Below, piece after piece: positions 20,935 to 31,092 of a DNA stretch of 64,000 nt (within the stretch, counting starts at the first letter, position 1; each line of letters begins with the position of its first letter). The notes under the pieces were generated by a model. That model saw nothing but the letters and a program-made list of their open reading frames with translations, made no database searches and was not told the origin of the DNA. Made by a program: the position numbers and the translations under genes. The DNA comes from Escallonia rubra (taxonomy: Eukaryota > Streptophyta > Magnoliopsida > Escalloniales > Escalloniaceae): the NCBI GenBank assembly GCA_033065855.1, contig JAVXUO010003224.1, forward strand, positions 62,001 to 126,000, in the 5' to 3' direction.

Positions 20935-22850
20935 AAAACCGATGTCCGGATCGAGCGCTGAAAAGACCGTTCGGCCAAAAAAACAGCACTCGGTTCCGGA
21001 ATGGCGCCAGATCCTGAGAAAGGGAACTTCCCAAAATCCTAGGGTTCTCGTAAAAGTTTCGCGCGAAATCGCGCTAGCTTGGTATTTTAAATTAGACTGC
21101 GAAGGTACACGGTTCCTTTACAGTCTTTGGAAAAATCTGAAATTTTTACCTGATAGAGATCCTTTCAGAATAACTAGGGTCTCTGTTTTGCACTTTGGCC
21201 AAATCACGCTCTAGCTAGTTTTTATAAATCAGTGAAAAACCTGACTAATTAAAGGGCGACCGCTGAAAGGGCCGTTTGGCCAAAAAAATAGCTAACGGCT
21301 ACGGAATGACGAGAAAGCCTGGGGAATGGAACTTCCCAACATCCTAGGGTTCTCGTAAAAGTTTCGCGCGAAATTGCGCTAGCTTGGTATTTTAAATTAG
21401 ACTGCGAAGGTACACGGTTCCCCGTATCAGTTAGCCCCTTTACAGTCTTTGGAAAAATCTGAAATTTTTACCTCATACAGATCCTTTCAGAATAACTAGG
21501 GTCTCTGTTTTGGACTTTGGCCAAATCACGCTCTAGCTAGTTTTTATAAATCCGTGAAAAAACTGTCTAATTAAAGGGCGAGCGCTGAAAGGGCCGTTCG
21601 GGCAAAAAAATAGCTAACGGCTCCAGAATGGCGCGAAATCCTGGGGAATGGAACTGCCCAACATCTTAGGGTTCTCGTAAAAGTTTCGCGTGAAATTGCG
21701 CTAGCTTGGTATTTTAAATTAGACTGCGAAGGGGTTCCCCGTATCAGTTAGCCCCTTTACAGTCTTTGGAAAAATCTGAAATTTTTACCTGATAGAGATC
21801 CTTTCAGAATAACTAGGGTCTCTGTTTTGTACTTTGGCCAAATCACGCTCTAGCTAGTTTTTATAAATCCGTGAAAAAACTGTCTAATTAAAGGGCGACC
21901 GCTAAAAGGGCCGTTCGGCCAAAATAGCTAACGGCTCCAGAATGGCGCGAAATCCTGGGGAATGGAACTTCCCAACATCCTAGGGTTCTCGTAAAAGTTT
22001 CGCGCGAAATCGCGCTAGCTTGGTATTTTAAATTAGACTGCGAAGGTACACGGTTCCCCGTATCAGTTAGCCCCTTTACAGTCTTTGGAAAAATCTGAAA
22101 TTTTTACCTGATAGATATCCTTTCAGAATAACTAGGGTCTCTGTTTTGTACTTTGGCCAAATCACGCTCTAGCTATTTTTTATAAATCCGTGAAAAAACT
22201 GTCTAATTAAAGGGCGAGCGCTGAAAGGGCCGTTCGGCCAAAAAAATAGCTAACGGCTCCGGAATGGCACAAAATCCTGGGGAATGGAACTTCCCAACAT
22301 CCTAGGGTTCTCGTAAAAGTTTTGCGCGAAATAACGCTAGCTTGGTATTTTAAATTAGACTGCGAAGGTACACGGTTCCGCGTATTAGTTAGCCCCTTTA
22401 CAGTCTTTGGAAAAATCTGAAATTTTTACCTGATAGAGATCCTTTCAGAATAACTAGGGTCTCTGTTTTGCACTTTGGCAAATCATGCTCTAGCTAGTTT
22501 TTATAAATCCGTGACAAACCTCTCTAATCAAACGGCGACCGCTGAAAGTGCCGCTCGGGCAACCAAATAGGTAATGGCTCCGGAATGGCACGAAATCCTG
22601 GGGAGTGGAGCTTCCCAACATCCTAGGGTTCTAGTAAAAGTTTCGCCCGAAATCGCGCTAGCTTGGTATTTTAAATTAGACTGCGAAGGTACACGGTTCC
22701 CCGTATCAGTGAGCCCCTTTACAGTCTTTGGAAAAATCTGAAATTTTTACCTGATACGGATCCTTTCAGAATAACTAGGGTCTCTGTTTCGCACTTTGGC
22801 AAAATCTCGCTCTAGTTATTTTTTATAAATTCGTGAAAAACTGTCTATAA
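20935..22850 (+). repeat. Tandem array, six units of about 318 bp
   Basis: The landmark AAAGGGCGA(G/C)CGCTGAAAGGG starts near 20943, 21251, 21573, 21890, 22209 and 22530, giving periods of 308, 322, 317, 319 and 321 bp. Units are highly similar, and each contains TCGCGCGAAAT(C/T)GCGCTAGC and CACGGTTCCCCGTATCAG. The array is a local satellite inside the predicted intron of the transposase gene. Confidence 0.9.
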
Positions 22851-22954
22851 ATGTAATACGCTATTTTGAATCGCTATAAATGTAATACGCTAAATGTAAT
22901 ACGCTGATTTGTATAAACCTAACATTGAATTATAAGGAAATTCAAAATACTTAC

Positions 22955-23089
22955 TTGTTGTGACTTGATGTATTTGAAGAAAAATCTACCGATCTCCTAG
23001 CGATTACCCCCCGATCTTCTAGCGCTAAAATTTTTTGGTTTGTGGAGAATAAGTGTGGAGAAGAAGGGTTGGGGGAGGGGATTATAAAG
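22955..23089 (-). promoter_or_regulatory. Predicted promoter and 5' leader exon of the FAR1/MULE gene
   Basis: On the minus strand TTTATAAT (23082-23089) lies in a C/T-rich context typical of plant core promoters. Transcription would start near 23055 and the leader exon would end at 22955 at the donor GTAAGT. The plus-strand motif AATGTAATACGCT is repeated just inside the intron (near 22853-22905). Confidence 0.45.
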
Positions 23090-23179
23090 AGAGAAAAGTG
23101 AGGAAGAGAGAAGAAAAAAGAGGGAAAAAAATACCCGTGAGTGGTCTCTGCAAAGTGCCCGAATAGGCTGCAAAAAAAA

Positions 23180-23235
23180 ATTTGGAAGGACAGTCACGGG
23201 GGAGGGAAGGACAGTCACGGGGGAGGGAAGGACGC
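23180..23235 (+). repeat. Short tandem repeat GGAAGGACAGTCACGGGGGA
   Basis: A 20-bp unit is repeated two and a half times directly upstream of the predicted promoter. Confidence 0.7.
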
Positions 23236-23267
23236 GCGTGGGCAAGCCGCAGGGCCCCTTCAAGCGA

Positions 23268-23525
23268 TTGGGCCACGTGGCAGGTGCGGGGGAGGCCACG
23301 TGGCAGGGCCATCGCCCCAACCGGCGCCCCTACACGCGGTTGGGCCACGTGGCAGGCGCTGGGGAGGCCACGTGGCAGGGCCATCAACCAACTGGCGCCC
23401 CTTCACGAGGTTGGGCCACGTGGCAGGCGCTGGGGAGGCCACGTGGCAGCGCCATCAACCAACCGGCGCCCCGTCATGCGGTTGGGCCACGTGGCAGGCG
23501 CTGGGGGACGCCACGTGGCAGGCTT
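23268..23525. promoter_or_regulatory. Array of eight CCACGTGG (G-box) palindromes
   Basis: CCACGTGG occurs at 23273, 23296, 23345, 23368, 23416, 23439, 23487 and 23511: pairs 23-24 bp apart within a tandem unit of 71-72 bp. CACGTG is the G-box bound by plant bZIP and bHLH factors. The array lies about 200-450 bp upstream of the predicted TATA of the FAR1/MULE gene, so it could act as an enhancer, or simply be a CG-containing subterminal repeat of the element. Confidence 0.75.
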
Positions 23526-23616
23526 GTGCTCGATTTTTTTTTTTTGTTAAGAGCCAACCAAAAAATCTGAAATTTTTTGTGTGGGAGCCACCCAAAAAAA
23601 AGTTACGCAAAAACCA

Positions 23617-23910
23617 CCAACCGCTTCTCTTATATGCGGTTGGTTTTTTAAAAAAATTGTTAAAAAAAAAAGTGCTTACCAACCGCTTCTAAGAGAAGCG
23701 GTCGGGCGAAAAAAAAAATTGTCCCAACCGCGTATAAGAGAAGCGGTTGGGTGGAGTGGTTTTTTGTGGTGGGGCCCACGTCAAAAAGAGAATCATACCC
23801 AACCGCTTCTCTTACATGCGGTTGGGCGAAAAAAAAAAGGAGTGCTTTTTGTGGTGGGGCCCACGACAAAAAGAAATCGTACCCAACCGCTTCTCTTACA
23901 TGCGGTTGGG
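23617..23910. repeat. Five CCAACCGCTTCT..GCGGTTGG hairpin palindromes
   Basis: Perfect or near-perfect inverted repeats lie at about 23617-23643, 23679-23705, 23723-23751, 23798-23826 and 23882-23910. Stems are 8-12 bp with 5-10 nt between the arms, and the units are separated by A/T runs. In layout they resemble the palindromes of the 498-8900 element but share no sequence with them. They lie near what would be the right end of the FAR1/MULE element. Confidence 0.85.
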
Positions 23911-23952
23911 TGGAGAAAATTTTTTTATCCACCGGTGGGTGTGGATCGGTTC

Positions 23953-23956
<4 letters not shown>

Positions 23957-23990
<34 letters not shown>
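23957..23990. repeat. (TA)n microsatellite
   Basis: About 16 TA dinucleotides. It marks the right limit of the GC-rich element, followed abruptly by AT-rich DNA. Confidence 0.9.
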
Positions 23991-23993
<3 letters not shown>

Positions 23994-23999
23994 ACAATG

Positions 24000-26900
24000 C
24001 TTTAAATTGAAATAGTAACGAATATAATGACTTTCGCTGCATCGATGCATATATGCATAATTATAATAATCGAGATTACTCATGAATATAGATTTCACGA
24101 ATCAAATAAGCCACTACTTAATACGATTAGAATTATATTGACAAAAACTGTGTAGAATACTGAAAATGTATCTCATTTTGGTACATCACTATGCTAATAG
24201 ATTATATCAATGTATCTAAAATTACTATAAAAGTGAAAATGTATTTAGTTTTCACTAACATTCTAATTTTCTAATTCTTTATATCCTCCTTTAATTATTA
24301 TGTAACATGTATTATTAGAAATACTATTTTACTACGTGAATTGAGTAAAAGAAATGTCAAATGGAGAAAAAACTTTTACTCATGCCTAACTTATCGTACT
24401 TACACATATACAAAAAAAAAACTTTGTGTCTTATAAAATTTTTATTGTCTTTGAATTTAGATTTGTAAAATTTAATGGGGACATTTGCATATAGTTTTGT
24501 AATCGTTCAATTTTTTTAGATACACAAAATTATTAATAATATTAATATTAAAACATACAAAATAAAGCATTCAAAAAGTAATTAAAGCATGCAATAAATA
24601 ATCAATTATTGCACATCAAATTATAATTTTACTCCATTTTAAGGTAATGTTAGAACTAATTTTAGTTTTGTACCAAAAAAAAGTGAGCTTACACATTCAA
24701 GAAATCAAACATATCTATATATATTTTTATTTATTTACTTATTAACCGTTTGATGAACTTTTATCAATATTCTATCTAAGCCTCTGTTTGACAAATTTTT
24801 TTTTTTTTGGAACCAGTGTTTGGAGTTTTTAAAAACAGCCTTGATTTAAAAACTGATTTTTTAAACTGAAGAGAGGAAAAAAAAGGGTTACCAAATGCGC
24901 TTATTTTTTTCAGTTTCCAAAACTGGAAAAAAAATGAGTGTCAAACGGGGCCTAAGTAAATGTAGGCATTTTCTTCTTTTCCATTTTACAGTTCACATCA
25001 TTGATCAACATTCCCATTTTATGGATGATTCTGATATAGTTGATGACTATTATTAAATTGAATACAATTGAGAGTCATTTGTATTAAAACTCATAAAAGA
25101 AGGTAAAAAGGACACAAATCGTTATTTAGTAAATATTTGGGTAGACTTAAATAACTTACTATAACATGCCGTGAAACTTTGTAATAAAAAAATAAAGCAC
25201 GTGGAGCTATTTCACTTATTTTCAATAAACACCCTATAAAAATAGATTATATAGCATTATGTATTGACAATATCTGTGTGTAATTGTTTTCTTCAAGGTC
25301 ATGTTTGATGATTTTTTGACCATTCGTTTTGATGTATTTTTGAAGACTTTCTAAGACAATCAATTTAAACATATGCGTACAATGTAGCACTAATGATTAT
25401 CTTAATTCATTATAAAATATTTAGAGTGTTTTACAAAAGTTTTGCATAGGATTGAGGTTAAACAGTTATAAAATGAAGACTATTCTTACCCATGTAACAC
25501 TTTGCAATATTGAGGTCAAACAATTAAAAAAGAAGAAATCTTTTACCTTGTAAAGTATTAATATTAAAATTTCACATAAGATTTTCATAATTTACCTTGG
25601 TGATATTTTGTGTTGTTGTTTTTAAATTTTTTTTTTTTTTTTTTTTGAGATGTTAAAAGTGAAATTTAAAGCTTAATAAGTACATATTACAGTTATTTGT
25701 TAACTAAATTAATCGTAAAAGTGTCATAGTAGTTAATACAAATTTTGCAAAAGATTGAGATTGATAATCATATAATGATGATTATGCTTATTGTCAAATA
25801 GACTGTAAATAGTTGATTGAGTTTATATCAAATAATATGCTTAAATGATTATAAGTTTAGACTTGTGAGCTATGTTGGTTTAGGTTTTTATGTCACATAC
25901 TATTGGAAACATTTTTTTGAATTTAAAATTTATTTAAGCTTTAGTAATCAAATTAAATCCTAATAACTTAATTAGTTGATGAGACGAACCTTTAGAATGT
26001 GAGGTTACTTAGTTAAAAATTAATTTATAGAGTAGCTTGCTATTTTTATATCTTAAAGTACTTTTGAAAATTTAGTCATATTATGTATGATTTTTTTTTC
26101 CTGCGTCTATTAAAGAATGTGACTTATAAAAGAGTTTGAGGTTATAGAATTAAAACTAATTTTTTAACTATCCTATTATCTTGATATATCAAAAATATTT
26201 TTAAGTTTTGTATGTTCCGTAAAGAGAAAAGATGGTTAATGTTTCTCATGTATACATTTGTCAGATTTGATTTTGTTATATTTAAGTACTTTTAAGGTGT
26301 TATTAGTCAAAATTCAAGGCCTAATAAGAATATATACATTGATTAGATAGAGATTTAAAATATGTGAAATTGATATTCCAGTTTTATAGTTAAGGCTTCG
26401 GCCAAATATACCCACACAATGTTTAGTAGAAACCATTGTAAAAACTTAAGAAGTAGGATGGTAAATATTGTTTCCTATTTAAAGTTTATTTAAGTGCTAG
26501 TAATCAAATTAAATTCTACTAAGTTAACCAATTAATAATGTGAAGTGCTAAAACATTGTCAAATTAGAATAATAATTTTTCAAACTTTATTTTAAAGAGA
26601 AGTGGTACATATTGTAGTTGCAATACCTAATTTGTAAGTTGATATTTGATGTACCGTCAAAAAGACATAGTCTTGTATATAAAAAGTTTTACACGTAAAT
26701 GAAGTTAAAATAATTACGAATTAATTGATTATGCCTACATTTGTATGATAGATTAGAATGGAACTTTGTAAAATTACAAAAAGAATTAGTAAGTAGGGTA
26801 TGATTTTCGCACTTTATATTTTTGAGATTTTATATTGTTATTTCAAAGTACTTTTGAGGTTTTAATAAGCAAAATTAAGGCCTAATATCTGAGTATATTA

Positions 26901-27254
26901 ATTAGGTAGAGTTTTAGAATGTATAAAATTAGTTTCTTAGTTTCATAAAGTTTACAAATATAGGGTAAAGTAGACCTACGAATTTTTTAATAATAAATTA
27001 TAAGAAATAGTTAAATATAGTAGAAAAGGAAAAGAATACCAAAACAAATAGGATTCTTGATTATATATATCCAATTCAAAAGAGTTGGATTCTAAATAAA
27101 GAGACCAATTAAGTTAGGGGACTATCACATGCAAAGTTGAAGCTTATGTGGCAGAAGGAAAAAGTTCCTAAAAAGTCCTACGTGGCGTAAATATAGAGGT
27201 CTAAAAATCCTACGTTTCCCAATTTTAAGCGAATGTTTTAACTTTTTATATATA
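24000..27254. other. AT-rich gene-free block with decayed Helitron-like sequence
   Basis: No coding frame. The stretch near 24545-24640 matches 31370-31440 (AAAATAAAG.ATTCAAAAAGT...AATAATCAATTATT), so part of it is an older relative of the Helitrons that follow. CACGTGG occurs near 25200 and T runs near 25620-25645. Confidence 0.5.
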
Positions 27255-30200
27255 CTAGTCCAATAACCCGGGCAAGGCCCAGGTCCGTTATAATTAACGG
27301 TTTATGTATCTGTACGTTTGAGTGTCAATATATTTTGTAAGAGTTAAGATTGATTATTTTATTAAGCGTTATGCCGATGATTTTGAACTAAGCTTTATTT
27401 ATATTCGCGTGAAGTGAGCCATCAAATTCAAAATATGTCACATTCATGCATTTCACATATAAGTATCATCATAATAAAAAGGAACTTAAAAAAAACTGAA
27501 AAATGTTCCAAGATAGTAAATATCGAACTGATTCCACATTTATTACATTTGTGAAATATCGTACGATTACAAATGATAGTTAAAGATAATATTAAAAGAA
27601 CGATTATACAATGAATTTTTATTTTGGCATTTTAAAGTTTGTTTGAACATTATGTCAAATAAGGTGTGATTCCCCCTTTTTTTGGATCTGTTAGGTATAT
27701 ATTATTTTCTTTTCAAAGTTTGTGCTATTTAGGTAAAACTAATTTCTTAAATACACGTTTATTTTGTTATTTTTGACGTATTTTGAAAATTAAGTCATTT
27801 TTGTTTGTATATTGCTTTCGTAAAATGAAAAAGAAAAAAATATTTTAATTTTTGAGTATAATCTTTTATTTCATACATTGTTTTCGTAGTTTTCTTTAAT
27901 ATTTTAATAAAGTTCTCTTGAGGTGTTAATAGTCAAAATCAAAGCCTAACATAGAGTTTTAAAAGTTGTACAATTGATTTTCTAGTTTTATAATTATTTA
28001 CAAATATCGGGACAATTATACCAACAATTTTTTCAATAATAAATCATAGTAAAGAGTTAGTAAGTAGGCGATGATTTTAGTATTTTAACTTTAAAGATTT
28101 TATTTTGTTATCTTGAAATATTTTTGAAGTGTTAAAAGTTAAAATTAAGGCCTAGTATATAAGTACATAGATTATGTAGAATTTTAGAAGGTATAGAATT
28201 TGTTAGTTTTTTAGTTTTATAACGTATACAAAAATTGAACAAATTAGACTTGCGAATTTTTTAATAATAAATCATATAAAAATGCTACTAAGTAGGGGTA
28301 AAAAAGAAATAAAAAAGACACGAAAATAAATAAGAGAATGTATCGCATAATTACAAGGGGTGACATGTCACCTACGTAGATCCATGAACATTCATGTTTT
28401 CTTATTTCTAATTCAGTAATCTCAAAAATTATTTATAAAATTAAACTTTTACTTCTGTATCTCAACTACTTTTAAGAGTTAAGTCATGTTCAGTTTGATT
28501 CTTTTTTAGTTTGCATTTATTGGTGTATATGATTCTCAATTTAAACGTTGATGTTACACAATTAAAATTAATTTCTTAAGTACATTACCAGGTTGGTGTT
28601 TTAAAATATTTTTAAAATCAAGTCATATTTGCTTTGTATATTATTTTCCTAAATAAAAATGAAAGCCCTTTATTTGCAAGTCATATACGCTTTTATTGCT
28701 TTTTGGTTTGCATGTATCGGTGTATATGATTTTCAATTTAGAATTTGAGGTCAAATTTTTGACACATCATCATATTTGTTTTTGAGTCCTTTTTCCTTTT
28801 TATTCATATTTATCAAAATTACACATGCATCATGATTATTTACTTTAATTTATTATTAAAAAATTTCTAACTATTGTTGCCATAATTTTAGTTTACCTTA
28901 TATGAGTAAAACCAATTTTACGCCTTCTAAAACTCTACCTAATCAGTGTATCAACATATTAGAACTTAATTTTAACTATTAACACCTCAAAAACACTTTA
29001 AGATTACAAAAAAAGACTTACAAATATAAAAAAATATAAAATATTTTAAAAATTAAGTCATATCACTTTGTAAACTAATTTTGAAAGATCTTAATTTATG
29101 AATTATTTGTCTTCGATTTCATACATGATTTAGTGTATATGATTCCCAATTTAGAATTTGAAGTCAATTTTGCGACACATCGTCATGTTTGTTTTCGAGT
29201 CCTTTTTCTTTTTTATCCATATTTATCAAAATTACACATGCATCGTGATTCTTTACTTTAATTTATTATTGAAAATTCGTAGCTATTATTGCCATAATTT
29301 TAGTTTATCTTATGTGAGTAGAAAACCAAATCTACACCTTCTAAAACTCTACCTAATCAATGTATCAACATATTAGGACTTAATTTTGACTATTAAGACC
29401 TCAAAAAAACTTTAAGATAACAAAGAAACACTAAAAAATATAAAAAAGTACAATAATTATAAAAACTAAGTCATAGCACTTTGTAAATTATGTTCAAAAG
29501 ATCTTGATTTGTGAATGATTTATCTTTGACTTCGTACATGATTTTCGTATTTTACATTTGTGAGATTTTATTTTATTTTAAAAGTACTTTTGAGGTGTTA
29601 GTAGTAAAAGTTATGACCTTATATGTTGGTATATTGAATAGGCAGAGTTTTAAAAGGTAAATAATTGGTTTTCTATTCTTATAAAATTTAGTAAAATTGT
29701 GCCAATAATACCTGCAAATTTTTCAACAATAGATTATAGTAAAAAGTCATGATGCATGCGTGACTTTAGTAAGTAGAGGTTTTTAAAGTAATTTTGAGGT
29801 GTTAGTACTGAAAATTAAAACCTTATATGTTAGTATATTGAATAGATAGAAGGTCTAGAATTGGTTTTCTACTCTTTAAAGATTTAGTAAAATTATACTG
29901 CCTGCGAATTTTTTAACAATAAATTATAATAGAGAGTCATGATGCATGCATGACTTTAATAAGTAGATGTTTTTAAAGTTCTTTTGGGATGGAAGTAGTG
30001 AAAAATAATAGTAAAGAGTCATCGTGCATGTGTGACTTTAATAAGGATATGTTTTGAAAGTACTTTTGAGGTGTTAGTAGAGAAAATAAAGACCTTATAT
30101 ATTTCTGTATAAAGAATATGTAGAGTTTTAAAAGATGCAGAACTGTATCCAATAATACATGCTAAATTGTTAATAATAAATTATAGTAAAGATTCATGAT

Positions 30201-31092
30201 GCATGTGTGACTTTAATAAGTAAAGGTTTTAAAGTACTTTTTGGGGGTATTAGAAGTGAAAATTAAGACCTTATATGTTAGTATATTGAATAGATTGAGT
30301 TTTAGAAAGTGCTAATTGGTTTTCTACTCTTATAAAGTTTAGTGAAATTATGCCAATAATAAGTTATAGTAAAGAGTCATGATGCATGTTTGACCTACGA
30401 ATTTTTTTAATAATAAGTTATAGTAAAGAGTCATGATGCATGTGTGACCTTAATAAGTAGAGGTTTTTAAAGTACTATTTGAGGTGTTAGTAGTGAAATT
30501 TAAGACCTTATATGTTAGTATATTGAATAGGTAAAGTTTTAGAAAGTGCAGAATTTGTTTTCTACTCATATAAAGTTTAGTGAAATTACGCTAATAATAC
30601 CTACGAATTTTTCAATAATAAGTTATAGTAAATAGTCATGATGCATGTGTGATTTTAATAAGTAGAGGGTTTTAATGTTTTTTTGGAGGTGTTAGTGGTG
30701 AAAATAAGACCTTATATGTAAGTATAGTGAATAGGTAGAGTCTTAGAATGTGCATAATAAGTTTTCCACTCTTATAAAGTTTAGCAAAATTATGTCAATA
30801 ATAACTGCGAATTTTTTAATAATAAATTATAGTGAAGAGTTATGGTACATGTGTATCTCTAATAAGTATAACTGAAAAAGGAATGTGATATCAAAACAAA
30901 TAGTCACGGTTCATGTGTGTCTCTAATAAGTAGAACTGAAAAAGGAACGTGATATCAAAACAAACATGATGACGTGTCGCATAAGTAAAAAGTGATGATG
31001 TGTCGCAAAATTAAAAGGGAAAAAAAGAAAAAACAACACTAAAAAAAGTTTATGTGTCGCCTCCAAGACGCACAACGCTTCGTTATATATTA
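27255..31092 (-). mobile_element. Non-autonomous Helitron 1, minus strand
   Basis: On the minus strand the element ends with a hairpin (27267-27283, stem CC.GGGC/GCCCGGG with one mismatch), an 8-nt spacer and CTAG at 27255-27258; the next minus-strand base is T. The other end carries CGACGCACAACGCTTCG-type sequence (near 31060-31080), also found at the end of Helitron 2. The exact 5' TC is not resolved. No Rep/helicase frame. The interior is AT-rich with degenerate repeats. Confidence 0.6.
29530..30850 (+). repeat. Degenerate tandem repeats of about 190-210 bp in Helitron 1
   Basis: Segments combining GAGTCATGATGCATG.GTGA, TTTAATAAGTAGAGG, GAGGTGTTAGTAGTGAAA and GACCTTATATGTTAGTATAT recur about seven times with indels. 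A shorter series of the same unit lies in Helitron 2 (33000-33800). Confidence 0.75.

Larger units (their letters stand above)
19648..22954 (-). other. Predicted leader intron of the FAR1/MULE gene
   Basis: On the minus strand a strong donor (CAA|GTAAGTATT) starts at 22954. Acceptors after pyrimidine-rich sequence occur at 19655 (TTTTAG) and 19648 (TTTCAG), just before the ATG at 19640. Removing this segment would join a 5' leader exon to the coding exon. The intron is filled with satellite-like repeats. Inferred from splice motifs only. Confidence 0.45.

Noticed and set aside
23141..23994. Several overlapping frames of 79-183 codons in GC-rich DNA
   Set aside because: They are translations of the 71-bp G-box array, hairpin repeats and (TA)n tract in multiple frames, with no protein-like motifs.
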